Of a DNA stretch of 64,000 nucleotides, positions 1 through 8,705 are shown in pieces; the first letter of the stretch is position 1; every line of letters begins with the position of its first letter. Under the pieces are notes generated by a model. It was not told the origin of the DNA, made no database searches, and saw nothing but the letters and a program-made list of their open reading frames with translations. The DNA is taken from the NCBI GenBank assembly GCA_934256595.1, contig CAKQOW010000005.1:1-64000 (forward strand). Reading direction: 5' to 3'. Source of the stretch: an uncultured Clostridia bacterium. GTDB lineage: Bacteria > Bacillota > Clostridia > Peptostreptococcales > Anaerovoracaceae. The position numbers and the translations under genes were made by a program.

Positions 1-106
1 GTGCGTCATGGCACAGTAAGCATCTTGCTGCCTCTTCGATAGCAGTTCTGTGTGTGAATCCTGCTACAGCTTCAGCAGTATATGCCGCTTTTACTACTTT
101 ACTCAA
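1..106 (-). CDS. N-terminus of PreT/GltD-like dehydrogenase subunit (partial)
   Basis: The 5' end of a gene that runs off the left edge. A TTG start (104..106) follows an AAGGAGGAG ribosome binding site (112..120) at good spacing. The 35 visible residues include IEEAARCLLCHDA, which resembles the first Fe-S cysteine segment of the N-terminal domain shared by dihydropyrimidine dehydrogenase PreT and the glutamate synthase small subunit. Family members pass electrons from NAD(P)H through FAD to a partner subunit. The upstream neighbour is an N-carbamoyl amidohydrolase, which favours a role in reductive pyrimidine (or hydantoin) breakdown over glutamate synthase, but the visible part is too short to decide. 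Confidence 0.6.
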   Translation of the reverse strand, partial: MSKVVKAAYTAEAVAGFTHRTAIEEAARCLLCHDA

Positions 107-142
107 TGTAACTCCTCCTTTAAATGTATATATCATCAATGA

Positions 143-176
143 GAAACCGGCGAAGGATTACTCCTTCGTCGGTTTT
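143..176. terminator. Intergenic hairpin between amidohydrolase and PreT-like gene
   Basis: A 14-15 bp nearly perfect inverted repeat (GAAACCGGCGAAGGA / TCCTTCGTCGGTTTT) around a TTAC loop. The run of T lies on the plus-strand side, so on the minus strand, where both flanking genes are read, it is a poor terminator. It may instead be an mRNA-processing or stabilising stem inside an operon. Confidence 0.5.
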
Positions 177-211
177 ATTAACTTGTTACTGTTCAGTTTA
201 TCTTAATAATA

Positions 212-1507
212 TTAGAATTCGTCGCTTGCATCGCATTTAAGAACTGCATTAAGAGTTGCTGTTGCGATAGCTGTGCAGTCTTCGTCTGATACGTGTTCAG
301 GTTCGCAGTGTGATAAACCGTCTTTAGTTCTTGCAAATAACATAGTTGTAGGTATCATGTATGCGCAGAACTGAGCATCGTGTCCGGCACCTGATAAGAT
401 CTTCTGCCATTTAGCTCCCATTTCTTCCATTGATTCTTCTACGAATCCGATTAATCTTGAGTCAAACGGTACAGTATCTCTTACCCAGTTTTCCTTGATG
501 TCGCAAGTGCACTGCTGATATGTCTTAGTTGCCATTTCCTTTAAGATTTCCATGCAGTGGTTCTTAACGTCTGGATTTGGATGTCTTACGTCAAGTGAGA
601 ATTCAGCTTCGTCAGGAATTACTGTGTGGATGCAAGGGTGAACATAGATTTCGCCTGTTGTATATACGAATTCAGGTTCGCCTGCTGCTACAACTTCCTT
701 GTTGTATTCATCATATCTTCTGTGTAATTCACATAAGAAATCTGCTGCTGCGTGAAGAGCATCGTGTCTCTTAGCCATTGGGAATGTACCTGCATGAGCT
801 GAGAAACCGTGGAATCTTACGCTGTAGTTGAACATACCCATTACTAACTGTACAGCACCGATTTCGTTTCCGTTGTCTTCTAGGATAGGTCCCTGTTCAA
901 GGTGTGCTTCGAACATTGCACAGTATTTGTCAGGGCTGATTCTGTTTTCTTTTGCTCCTCTGTAAGGGGATGCTGCTAATGCTTCGCCAAAGTTTGCATA
1001 TGGAGATTCGTCCATTGGTTTTGAAGCCATCATGTTGTCATATTCAAAGTTAACTGCAAGTTCCTTTGGAATATAGTCGTGGCAGATGATTCCTGATACC
1101 ATCATTGCTGGCGGATATAATGAACCTTCTTCGTTTGTCCAAATCATAGCTGTGATTGGATGTTTGTGAGGAATATTCTCAGCTGCGATAGTTTCAAGTA
1201 CTTCCATACCTGTCATAACGCCTAAGATACCATCGTAGTTACCACCGTTTTTAACTGAGTCACAGTGTGAACCCATAACGATTCTCTTAGCGTTTGGATC
1301 TGTACCTTCAAGAGTTGCATACATGCAAGCTACGTCGTCGCATTCAACCTTAGCGCCGATTGCTTCCATTCTTTTCTTGAATTCTGCTCTTGCCATATTA
1401 GCTTCTGCTGAAAGTGAATATCTAGTAATTCCACCGTGTCCAGCGTCACCATACTTTGACATTGTTTTGATTTTGTCTGACATTCTTTCTAAACTACACT
1501 TATACAT
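212..1507 (-). CDS. M20-family N-carbamoyl-amino acid / beta-ureidopropionate amidohydrolase
   Basis: A metal-dependent amidohydrolase of 431 residues in the hydantoinase/carbamoylase (AllC/HyuC) branch of peptidase family M20. Family motifs are visible: GSHCDSV (79-85) and YDG (91-93) for the metal site, NEEGS (125-129) with the catalytic Glu, and HLEQGP (202-207), which is diagnostic of this branch against ordinary M20 peptidases. The ATG at 1507 follows AAGGAGGATGAATT. Such enzymes remove carbamoyl from N-carbamoyl-beta-alanine, N-carbamoyl amino acids or allantoate. The PreT-like gene downstream makes beta-ureidopropionase (last step of reductive pyrimidine degradation) the best guess, but substrate cannot be read from the sequence. 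Confidence 0.85.
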   Translation of the reverse strand: MYKCSLERMSDKIKTMSKYGDAGHGGITRYSLSAEANMARAEFKKRMEAIGAKVECDDVACMYATLEGTDPNAKRIVMGSHCDSVKNGGNYDGILGVMTGMEVLETIAAENIPHKHPITAMIWTNEEGSLYPPAMMVSGIICHDYIPKELAVNFEYDNMMASKPMDESPYANFGEALAASPYRGAKENRISPDKYCAMFEAHLEQGPILEDNGNEIGAVQLVMGMFNYSVRFHGFSAHAGTFPMAKRHDALHAAADFLCELHRRYDEYNKEVVAAGEPEFVYTTGEIYVHPCIHTVIPDEAEFSLDVRHPNPDVKNHCMEILKEMATKTYQQCTCDIKENWVRDTVPFDSRLIGFVEESMEEMGAKWQKILSGAGHDAQFCAYMIPTTMLFARTKDGLSHCEPEHVSDEDCTAIATATLNAVLKCDASDEF

Positions 1508-1689
1508 AATTCATCCTCCTTGAATCTATATAATTTAATAACACAATTCAAATCCAGTATTGAAACTGGTTACATTTAAATATTATCACATTCTATAAAA
1601 AATGCAAGTGGCAAAGATAAACTGTCTTTAACAATATGCGCATTTTAAAAGGTTTTGGATAGAAATTTTAAAAAAAAGTTTTTTCAGAT

Positions 1690-1724
1690 AAAAAACAGGC
1701 TGCTATTTTGAACAAATAGCAGCC
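1690..1724 (-). terminator. Intrinsic terminator of the murA-to-preA operon
   Basis: On the minus strand GGCTGCTATTT/AAATAGCAGCC forms an 11-12 bp stem followed by TGTTTTTT. It lies just after the stop of the PreA-like gene and ends that operon before the amidohydrolase gene. Confidence 0.85.
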
Positions 1725-1754
1725 AAACACATAGCAAACTAGTACATTTTTGTT

Positions 1755-2861
1755 TTATAGCTTTAATTCAAGCTTTTTTTCCGGACAGATAAATGTGCAT
1801 AATCCGCAGCCGGTACAGTATCTGTCATTAACCTCAACTCCGCCTGCATTTTTGGTTATTGCGCCGTACATACACGCCGCCTCACACCTGCGGCATTCTT
1901 TTTCGCAAGGTATATCGTCTATGTTGCAGATCGCAGGTTCAGCTTTCATTTCATCAAAGGATTTCATTTTTTCGAGAGCCAGTCCTCTTATCTGCTCCAC
2001 ATCTGAAATGTTTTTTTCTTCTGCCCACATTTCAAGCTCTCTGCTTATCTCTCTTATCTTCTCGGGACCGTTTATCATAACGGCTGTTCCTATCTGTACG
2101 GCAGAGGCTCCCAGCATTATATATTCGAGCACATTCCTGTAGTTTTCAACGCCTCCGATACCGCACACCGGCACATCCACGGCCTGTGCGATAGATGCTA
2201 CCGCTGCAAGTCCTATAGGTCTGATCGGCGCTCCCGAATAGCCTCCGTAGGTAGGAAGCATAGGCCTTGCATTCTCTATGTCAACCCCCAGAATGCATCT
2301 GATGGTATTGATTGCGCTTATGGCTGCGGCGCCCGCCTCTTTTGCGGCCTTTGCAACCGCCGTTATGTTGGTTGCGGTCTGAGAAAGCTTAACCATTACA
2401 GGTATTTTTACGGTCGATACAACCTCCTTTGTTATTTCAAACACCACGTCTGCGTGAGAGGCTGCAACCTCTAAGGACTCTCCCATAGGATTGGAAATGC
2501 TTATCTCTATGGCATCGGCTCCGAAGCGTTCCATTTTGGCAGCAAGATAAGCAACCTCAGACGGAGTATGGGCCGACACGCTGGCAATTACAATACCGCC
2601 GCCGCTTTTGGCAATCTGCATTTCTCTCTCCCAGCCCTCTACCTGTATATCGCTGTACAGTCTTATGTTCTGCGCGCCTTTGCCGTCATATGCAATTCGC
2701 GGACTTACGTCCATTATGGCATCGCTGACTATACTCTCAGTTATAACTGCTCCCGCACCTGCCTCTATGGCCTTTCGTATACTGTGTCCGTCTTTGTTCC
2801 ACGGACCTGCAGCTACGATCAGGGGGTTTTTCATATTAAGGTTCAAAAAGTCGGTTTTCAT
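1755..2861 (-). CDS. Dihydroorotate/dihydropyrimidine dehydrogenase (PreA-like) with C-terminal ferredoxin domain
   Basis: A 368-residue protein: an FMN-binding TIM barrel of the dihydroorotate dehydrogenase/PreA family (opening MKTDFLNLNMKNPLIVAAG, with GIGGVENYRNVLEYIMLGA for phosphate binding near residue 240) followed by a two-cluster ferredoxin tail (CEKECRRCEAAC and CTGCGLCTFICP). This domain pair is the PreA layout, so reduction of uracil/thymine or a related substrate with low-potential electrons is likely. I chose the ATG at 2861 because it overlaps the stop of the LacI gene as TGATG; a frame open to 2897 lacks a better ribosome site. It may work with the PreT-like protein at the window edge, though the two are in separate transcripts. 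Confidence 0.8.
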   Translation of the reverse strand: MKTDFLNLNMKNPLIVAAGPWNKDGHSIRKAIEAGAGAVITESIVSDAIMDVSPRIAYDGKGAQNIRLYSDIQVEGWEREMQIAKSGGGIVIASVSAHTPSEVAYLAAKMERFGADAIEISISNPMGESLEVAASHADVVFEITKEVVSTVKIPVMVKLSQTATNITAVAKAAKEAGAAAISAINTIRCILGVDIENARPMLPTYGGYSGAPIRPIGLAAVASIAQAVDVPVCGIGGVENYRNVLEYIMLGASAVQIGTAVMINGPEKIREISRELEMWAEEKNISDVEQIRGLALEKMKSFDEMKAEPAICNIDDIPCEKECRRCEAACMYGAITKNAGGVEVNDRYCTGCGLCTFICPEKKLELKL

Positions 2862-3889
2862 CAGAACATTTCTCCTATTCTTTCTTTGTGTCCGCACGAT
2901 TTTCTTATTTTTAATTTAGGCAGAAGAAGTATTTCTTTTTTGGCGCTGCCGAAGGCCTCGTCCTCTCCCTCTATGAAGTCAAACAGCAGTCTTGCACCCA
3001 TAACACCCATTTTGTGGAGAGGTTTTTCCATAGTTGTAAGCTTAGGTGTGACAAGGTTTGACATTCTGATGTTGTCAAAGCCCACCAGCGCTATATCTGA
3101 GGGTATCGAGAGTCCGCTGTCTGCCGCCGCGTCAATAACTCCAAAGGCAAGAGTATCGCTGGTTGCAAGTATTGCTTCGGGGCGCTCTTTCATTTCAAAG
3201 AATTTCCTTGCACCGATATATCCGCCCTCTATCGTATTCGGAGCGTATACTATATGCTCCGGTTTAAGATCAAGTCCGAAATCAACAATTGCCTGCCTGA
3301 AACCCTCCAGCTTGTGTCTGTTCTCTGCAAGAGGAGTCCTGCCGCACAGCATTCCTATTGATTTATAGCCTATATTCACAAAGTGCTCAACCACTCTGGC
3401 TGCGGCGTCCGTACTGTCTATTCTGACCATATGTACATCTGAAACGTCGCTGTTTTCACCTATTACAACAGACGGAATTTTATTGTCCTCAAGCATTTTG
3501 AAATCTTTCTCCTCAAGGTAGGGGTGAATCATCACTATGCCGTCTATGTGCCTGTGAACGAGCTGCTGCAGATACCGTCTTTCTTTTTCGAGATCGTTTT
3601 CGGCATTACACATCAGAATGGTATAGCCCTTGCTGTGAGCCACGTCCTCAACTCCCTTTGCAACCTCAATAGGCGCAGGATTAAGTATGTTGGGTACCAT
3701 AAGCGCAATGGAGCCTGTCTTGTTAAAGTTAAGACCTCTTGCAAACCAGTTTGGAGTATATTCCTCTTCTTTAATTATATCTTCGATTTTTTTTCGTGTC
3801 GCCTCTGCCACAGTTTCGGGGTGGTTCATAACTCTTGATACCGTAGCTACGGAAACACCGGCCTTTTCGGCTATATGACGAATATTCAT
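2861..3889 (-). CDS. LacI-family transcriptional regulator
   Basis: A 342-residue LacI/GalR-type repressor. The N-terminus (NIRHIAEKAGVSVATVSRVM) is the typical helix-turn-helix plus hinge start, with a hinge helix near residues 50-57, followed by a periplasmic-binding-protein-like sugar/effector domain (SIALMVPNILNP; VGFDNIRMSNLVTPKLTT). It is the fifth of six coupled genes between murA and the PreA-like gene, 3 bp after the PHP gene, and its stop overlaps the next start. The position suggests control of the PreA-like enzyme or the whole operon; the ligand is unknown. No clear operator palindrome was found nearby. Confidence 0.9.
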   Translation of the reverse strand: MNIRHIAEKAGVSVATVSRVMNHPETVAEATRKKIEDIIKEEEYTPNWFARGLNFNKTGSIALMVPNILNPAPIEVAKGVEDVAHSKGYTILMCNAENDLEKERRYLQQLVHRHIDGIVMIHPYLEEKDFKMLEDNKIPSVVIGENSDVSDVHMVRIDSTDAAARVVEHFVNIGYKSIGMLCGRTPLAENRHKLEGFRQAIVDFGLDLKPEHIVYAPNTIEGGYIGARKFFEMKERPEAILATSDTLAFGVIDAAADSGLSIPSDIALVGFDNIRMSNLVTPKLTTMEKPLHKMGVMGARLLFDFIEGEDEAFGSAKKEILLLPKLKIRKSCGHKERIGEMF

Positions 3890-3892
3890 ATC

Positions 3893-4711
3893 CTATTCCT
3901 CCAGGAGATCCGGGTCGTGAAAATCCGATCCTCTTGTTATTTTAAGATTGTATTTCTGTGCAAGTGATACAAACCGCTGCGCTTCATCATCCGTATGCTT
4001 CGGATAATAGCACTCTATCCCATCAAGTCCCTGTGATTTCAGCCTTGCTATGAGTATGTCCATATTAGCAAAAAACTCATCGGAGCCTTTCTCTCCAAGC
4101 CCCCTTGCAACCCCCGGATGAGCAAGCACCGGAATTCCTCCTGCGCCTCTGATAAGCCCCATAGCCTCATCTGTAGTTATTACTTCTTTTTTGATGGCGC
4201 GAAGTCTTTGTGATTTGAAAACCTTCTCGGTAAAGGCTTCCTTGACATCATCTATATGGCCCTTGTTTACCATGGCTCTTGCAAATATAGGCTTGCCTAT
4301 AAAGTCCTGCCCCTCTCTCATTTCAAGGTCTGCTCTTGTAAGTGGATAGCCCATGTCGGAAAGCTCTCTGATAATCCTGTCGTTTCTCTCCTCGCGCCAC
4401 ACTCTGATATCCTCTATACGCTCCAGCATAGGCCTGTTATGAGTATCTATATTATATCCAAGCATATGAAGCCCTATATTCTCCTCTGCCGTCCTTGTCG
4501 AAAACTCGATTCCCGGAATAACTTCAATTCCAAGCTTCTGTCCGGTTTCAAGAGCCTCCGCCACTCCGCCCACTCCGTCGTGGTCTGTTATGGCTATGCT
4601 TTCGTATCCCATGTTTTTAAATCTTGTTACCGCCTCTGCAGGCGACAGTCTGCCGTCTGAATAGTAGGTATGAATATGGTAGTCCACATTGTCCTGTCTG
4701 TTAAAAATCAT
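3893..4711 (-). CDS. PHP-domain phosphoesterase
   Basis: A 272-residue PHP (polymerase and histidinol phosphatase) protein. Metal-binding signatures are all present in order: DYHIHTYYSDG (10-20), ITDHDGV (41-47), GIEFST, the late HPGVARG and the C-terminal GSDFHDPD. The length and motif set match the YciV/Trph family of 3',5'-nucleoside bisphosphate phosphatases and 5'-exoribonucleases, so hydrolysis of pAp or short RNA ends is likely. The start overlaps the DJ-1 stop (ATGA), so it is translationally coupled. The closeness to a LacI regulator does not by itself indicate a sugar substrate. Confidence 0.85.
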   Translation of the reverse strand: MIFNRQDNVDYHIHTYYSDGRLSPAEAVTRFKNMGYESIAITDHDGVGGVAEALETGQKLGIEVIPGIEFSTRTAEENIGLHMLGYNIDTHNRPMLERIEDIRVWREERNDRIIRELSDMGYPLTRADLEMREGQDFIGKPIFARAMVNKGHIDDVKEAFTEKVFKSQRLRAIKKEVITTDEAMGLIRGAGGIPVLAHPGVARGLGEKGSDEFFANMDILIARLKSQGLDGIECYYPKHTDDEAQRFVSLAQKYNLKITRGSDFHDPDLLEE

Positions 4712-5250
4712 ATCATCAAAAGCTCCTTTTTGATTTCATCTGAAGCGGCGCTGCCTTTGACTGTTCTGATTATTTCAAGGGCAAACTCCATTGCAGTGCC
4801 GGGTCCCTGTGAAGTAATTATATTCCCGTCAGTCTGAACACGCTTATCGGAAACCTCAGCATCTCCAAGATACTCCTCCATACCCGGATAGATTACCGCT
4901 TTTTTTCCCGAAAGAATTCCGCAGCCTGCAAATACCATGGGAGCTGCGCATATCGCAGCAAGGCTCCTGCCTTTCTCATTAAACGATTTAATCATATCCG
5001 TAAGACCGCTGTGCTCTGCCATATGGAGAGTTCCCGGCATACCTCCCGGAAGAACAATCATATCGCAGTCGTCATAGTTTGCCTCTTCAAAGGTTGTATC
5101 CGTCTCTATAATGATGCCGTGAGCGCCTGTCACCTTTGTTTTGCCTGTTATAGAAACAGAAACAGCATCAAGGCTGCTTCTTCTGAGTAAATCTATAATT
5201 GTAACGAATTCTATTTCTTCTGTGCCTTCAGCAAAATGAACATATATCAT
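4708..5250 (-). CDS. DJ-1/PfpI (YajL/ThiJ) family protein
   Basis: A 180-residue single-domain DJ-1/PfpI protein. The nucleophile elbow is AAICAAP with Cys101, preceded by VLPGGMPG (67-73) and an N-terminal EEIEF acidic site, as in the YajL/DJ-1 subgroup of deglycase/chaperone-like proteins. It probably protects proteins or metabolites from oxidative or carbonyl damage in the cytoplasm; the enzymatic activity of this subgroup is debated. It overlaps its neighbours on both sides by 4 bp (ATGA junctions), so it is expressed as part of the murA operon. Confidence 0.85.
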   Translation of the reverse strand: MIYVHFAEGTEEIEFVTIIDLLRRSSLDAVSVSITGKTKVTGAHGIIIETDTTFEEANYDDCDMIVLPGGMPGTLHMAEHSGLTDMIKSFNEKGRSLAAICAAPMVFAGCGILSGKKAVIYPGMEEYLGDAEVSDKRVQTDGNIITSQGPGTAMEFALEIIRTVKGSAASDEIKKELLMI

Positions 5251-6014
5251 CTGAAATATCTCCTCTCGTTAAATATATCTCTTGATTTGGTGCAAAGCCA
5301 TGTAACATACATAACCGCAAGCGACACTATAACGCAGCCGGCAGTGATAACCATAGCCGCATTCTTTAATATCTGGGTGCCGAGTATCTGTGAAAGCACT
5401 GTTCCCTGCGGTATTCCCAGTACCGTATGATTTATAAATCCTGTAACCGGCGGAATAAATCCGTATACTAAAACGGCAAGGATAATTCCAAGCATTGCCG
5501 CCATGGACCATATGAATTTCCTGCGGTACAGCGCCTTGGTATCATATCCGCCCTTGACAAGCACAAGGAATATCATCACACTTGCTATCAGGCTCATAAT
5601 TCCAAGCACCGCCGTAATATTGTCAAACACCTTGAGTCTGTCCAGAATACCATAGTCGCCGTCAGTAAATCTGGCCGCCTTGCCTATATAGTAGTCATAC
5701 AGCTCATCTGTTTTGTTTACTGCATAGAAGCTGTCTGTGCTGCCTCTCATATAGCCTGAAATCTGCTGAGCCATCTCTGCAGGCTCAATAAATATGCCTG
5801 CCTCCTCAAGCGTCTGAAGCGGCAGTTCCTGTCCGTCCTCAAGCGCCTGCTTTGCCTCAATGGTTTTGTTGAATTTCCATTCATACATATCAGGTACTCT
5901 GGTTATAACATTTACAACCAGTGAAAATATAAACAGGGGTATCAGCGCTATCAGAAGCGATGCATACCATCTGCCCGGTTTTTTTCTCTGATATCCGTCA
6001 GGTACGTAATACAT
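5247..6014 (-). CDS. Integral membrane protein, four predicted helices
   Basis: A 255-residue protein with one hydrophobic segment near residues 17-38, a roughly 100-residue extracytoplasmic stretch rich in acidic and aromatic residues, then three helices (about 133-157, 170-190, 222-243). The layout and length resemble the DUF1461/TIGR01906 integral membrane family, but I cannot confirm membership and assign no function. It lies between murA (8 bp away) and the DJ-1 gene (4 bp overlap), so it is co-transcribed with a peptidoglycan precursor enzyme. Confidence 0.65.
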   Translation of the reverse strand: MYYVPDGYQRKKPGRWYASLLIALIPLFIFSLVVNVITRVPDMYEWKFNKTIEAKQALEDGQELPLQTLEEAGIFIEPAEMAQQISGYMRGSTDSFYAVNKTDELYDYYIGKAARFTDGDYGILDRLKVFDNITAVLGIMSLIASVMIFLVLVKGGYDTKALYRRKFIWSMAAMLGIILAVLVYGFIPPVTGFINHTVLGIPQGTVLSQILGTQILKNAAMVITAGCVIVSLAVMYVTWLCTKSRDIFNERRYFR

Positions 6015-6022
6015 ATATTCTC

Positions 6023-7288
6023 CTAATCATCTATTCTAATTATTGTTGCGCCCAGCTTGCGGAATTTCTCCACGAAATTCTCATATCCTCTCTCGATGTG
6101 ATATATCTCCGCAATTTCTGTAGTGCCCTCTGCAACAAGACCTGCAAGCACCATAGCCGCTCCTGCTCTGAGATCGGTTGATATAACCTGCGCTCCCTGC
6201 AGAGGTCTGCCGCCGTATATAATAGCGCTTCTGCCGTCAATTTTGATGTTGGCTCCCATACGGTTAAGCTCTGCAACATGCATAAACCTGTTTTCGAATA
6301 TGTTTTCAATTACAACGCTGGAGCCCTCTACTGTTGTAAGCAGCGCCATAAACGGCGACTGTATATCAGTAGGAAAGCCCGGATACGGCATTGTTTTGAT
6401 GTTAGTTGCAACAAGAGGATTGACATTGCCTCTGACAAGCAGTCCCTCGTCTGTTTTTTCGATTACAACACCACATTCTATAAGCTTTGCCGTAATTGCC
6501 TTGACGTGATCGGGCACGGCGTTTTTAATCAGTATCTCGCCTCTGGTGATGGCTGCCGCAACCATAAATGTGCCGGTTTCAATTCTGTCGGGTATGATAC
6601 CGTGCTTGCAGCCGCCAAGCTTCTCAACGCCCTCGATTTTGATGGTCTCTGTGCCTGCGCCCTTGACTCTTGCTCCCATTTTGTTGAGGAAATTTGCAAG
6701 GTCAACGATTTCGGGTTCCTCGGCCGCATTTTCGATTATGGTGGTTCCCTCTGCCAGCACTGCCGCCATCATTATGTTCTCGGTTGCACCAACGCTTGGG
6801 AAGTCAAGATATATAGATGCTCCCTGAAGTCTGTCGCAGGACAGCTCCACGAAAGATTCTATTTCGTTGTTTATGATTTCAGCGCCCATTGCCTGAAATC
6901 CCTTGAGATGAAGCTCTACCGGTCTTGCTCCTATGGTGCAGCCGCCCGGCATATATACTCTTGCGTGGCCTGTTCTTGCCAGCAGAGGTCCTGCCACAAG
7001 AAACGACGCTCTCATTTTTTTAACCAGCTCAAAGGGAGCCTCAGATGTGTTGATTTTTGGTGTGTATATATTTAAAGTGTTTGTATCTGCCTTTTTGATA
7101 ACGGCGCCGATATGTGCAAGAAGCTGTGTCAGCACGTCCACATCTCTAAGCGCAGGCACATCAAACAACGTGCATTCTTCTTCGGAAAGAAGTGCAGCCG
7201 CCATTATTGGCAGTACAGCATTCTTTGCTCCGCTTATTTCAACCTCTCCGCTGAGAGGATTGCTCTTTTGTACAAGATATTTAGCCAA
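6023..7288 (-). CDS. murA: UDP-N-acetylglucosamine 1-carboxyvinyltransferase MurA
   Basis: A 421-residue EPSP-synthase-fold enzyme that transfers enolpyruvate from PEP to UDP-GlcNAc, the committed step of peptidoglycan synthesis. The N-terminal GEVEISGAKNAVLPIMAA and the loop PGGCTIGARP with the catalytic Cys117 (the fosfomycin target) are intact. The start is TTG behind GGAGG. As first gene of a six-gene leftward operon it is an unusual partner for a PHP phosphoesterase, a LacI regulator and a PreA-like dehydrogenase. Clostridia often have two MurA copies; which one this is cannot be told here. Confidence 0.95.
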   Translation of the reverse strand: MAKYLVQKSNPLSGEVEISGAKNAVLPIMAAALLSEEECTLFDVPALRDVDVLTQLLAHIGAVIKKADTNTLNIYTPKINTSEAPFELVKKMRASFLVAGPLLARTGHARVYMPGGCTIGARPVELHLKGFQAMGAEIINNEIESFVELSCDRLQGASIYLDFPSVGATENIMMAAVLAEGTTIIENAAEEPEIVDLANFLNKMGARVKGAGTETIKIEGVEKLGGCKHGIIPDRIETGTFMVAAAITRGEILIKNAVPDHVKAITAKLIECGVVIEKTDEGLLVRGNVNPLVATNIKTMPYPGFPTDIQSPFMALLTTVEGSSVVIENIFENRFMHVAELNRMGANIKIDGRSAIIYGGRPLQGAQVISTDLRAGAAMVLAGLVAEGTTEIAEIYHIERGYENFVEKFRKLGATIIRIDD

Positions 7289-7361
7289 TGTTTTCCTCCA
7301 GATAATTATTGTCTTATATAGTATACCATTTTTTCACCGTTTTTCAATGGCAGATATGCGG

Positions 7362-7395
7362 CAAAAAACAAAGACAGCCCGCTTTTAAAGCGGGC
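7362..7395 (-). terminator. Intrinsic terminator after the AbrB-type gene
   Basis: Perfect GCCCGCTTT/AAAGCGGGC palindrome followed on the minus strand by TGTCTTTGTTTTTT. It separates the AbrB-type regulator from murA. Confidence 0.85.
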
Positions 7396-7404
7396 CCGTA
7401 AATA

Positions 7405-7647
7405 CTATAAAGTTTTTAATTCATCAATGCAGCTCTGGCATACGTTCTTGTCGTGTATTCTATGTACATCGTCTCCGCTTCCGCAGAATATGCATGCAGG
7501 CTGATATTTCTTTAAAATAATCTGATCTTCGTGAACGTAGATTTCAAGAGGATCCTTTACATCGATACCTAAAGTTCTTCTGAGTTCGATTGGAAGTACA
7601 ATTCTTCCCAGTTCGTCAACTTTTCTTACAATACCTGTAGCTTTCAT
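7405..7647 (-). CDS. AbrB/SpoVT-family regulator with C-terminal zinc site
   Basis: An 80-residue transition-state regulator. Residues 1-47 form the swapped-hairpin AbrB DNA-binding domain (ATGIVRKVDELGRIVLPIEL), nearly identical in style to Bacillus AbrB/Abh/SpoVT. The tail carries two cysteine pairs (C52/C55 and C70/C73) that would bind a metal, a version common in clostridia. It probably controls growth-phase or early sporulation genes; the sporulation genes spmAB lie less than 1 kb away. It has its own terminator, and a strong GGAGA site precedes the ATG. Confidence 0.9.
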   Translation of the reverse strand: MKATGIVRKVDELGRIVLPIELRRTLGIDVKDPLEIYVHEDQIILKKYQPACIFCGSGDDVHRIHDKNVCQSCIDELKTL

Positions 7648-7674
7648 AGTGTTCTCCTTTCTGTTTAAACGGTG

Positions 7675-8010
7675 TTACTCCGCTGTACTATCGCTCTTTG
7701 TAAAAAAGCCTTTAATAGTCGCAATGGAATTAACAATAACGCTTATGGCGTTTACTGCATTTTGATTGCCTTTAAGTGTTTCAGAGATGTTTGCAACTGA
7801 TTCTGATACAACCCCTATGATATTATCAACTTCCTTGGTCTTGTCCGATATTGCCGAGGATACCACGTTGACATCTTCGAGTATGCTGTTGACGCTTTTG
7901 AGTGTCTTAACAAGCTTTACTGCCGCCACACACAGTATTACCAGCAATACTATACCTGCAAGTACCAGAAGAAAATGTCCTACACTTTCCAGGTTCAGAG
8001 TAATCTGCAT
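7675..8010 (-). CDS. DUF948 (YtxG-like) membrane-anchored protein
   Basis: A 111-residue protein with one N-terminal membrane helix (residues 12-33) followed by a long amphipathic helical stretch (VNSILEDVNVVSSAISDKTKEVD...), the DUF948 layout found in the YtxG general-stress protein. It likely sits as a single-pass protein with a cytoplasmic coiled coil. Function in the family is not settled. It is transcribed away from spmA and ends 27 bp before the AbrB-type gene. Confidence 0.7.
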   Translation of the reverse strand: MQITLNLESVGHFLLVLAGIVLLVILCVAAVKLVKTLKSVNSILEDVNVVSSAISDKTKEVDNIIGVVSESVANISETLKGNQNAVNAISVIVNSIATIKGFFTKSDSTAE

Positions 8011-8117
8011 AACAATACCTCCTTATTTTTGTCCTGTCCCTATTATGTAACAAGTGGAAAATAATTGCAACATTTTTTTGAAAAAAAATCATATATTTTT
8101 TTGAGGTGATAATTTTG

Positions 8118-8705
8118 ATGAATTATATATGGTCGGGAATGATAATTATCGGAATCGTTTTTGCCTGCATAAACGGTCAGATCCCGAAATTCTGCGACGG
8201 TCTTATGCAAAGCTGCACCGATGCCGTGCAATTTATAATAAGCATTGCCGGGGTTATGGCGCTGTGGACCGGTCTTATGAACATTGCAGACAAATCCGGT
8301 CTTATTTCGCTTATTGCAAAAAAAATCAAGCCGCTGATGCGATTTATATTTCCCGAAGAGAAAAATCAGAAAACCATTGCCATGATGGTTATGAGCTTCA
8401 TAGCAAATATCTTCGGCGCAGGAAACAGCGCGACGGTGTTTTCACTCAAATCCATGGAAATGCTCGATGCCGAAAACGGTCACAGTCCATATGCCAGCAA
8501 TACGATGTGTATGTTTATTGCCGTAAGCACCACTATGATACAGCTTGTGCCTGTCACAGTGGTAAAGGTGCGCACGGACCTTGGCTCACAGGATCCGGGA
8601 AGCATAATAATTCCGTCGATTGCCGCAGGGCTTATCTCAATGGCTGTCACTATATTAATTGCCAAACTGTTTGAAAGGAAATCAAGAAATGTCAGCGGTT
8701 TTTAG
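8118..8705 (+). CDS. spmA: Spore maturation protein A
   Basis: A 195-residue membrane protein of the SpmA/nucleoside-recognition (Gate) family, needed in Bacillus for correct spore core dehydration and heat resistance. It opens MNYIWSGMIIIGIVFACING, as expected for SpmA, and contains the conserved FGAGNSATVFSLKSM segment near the middle. I set the start at the ATG 8118 because a GAGGTGAT ribosome site lies 7 bp before it; the in-frame GTG at 8106 would lie inside that site. The gene overlaps spmB by 17 bp. A CATATATT box upstream (about 8090) resembles the -10 of mother-cell sigma-E promoters, but this is weak. Confidence 0.9.
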   Translation: MNYIWSGMIIIGIVFACINGQIPKFCDGLMQSCTDAVQFIISIAGVMALWTGLMNIADKSGLISLIAKKIKPLMRFIFPEEKNQKTIAMMVMSFIANIFGAGNSATVFSLKSMEMLDAENGHSPYASNTMCMFIAVSTTMIQLVPVTVVKVRTDLGSQDPGSIIIPSIAAGLISMAVTILIAKLFERKSRNVSGF

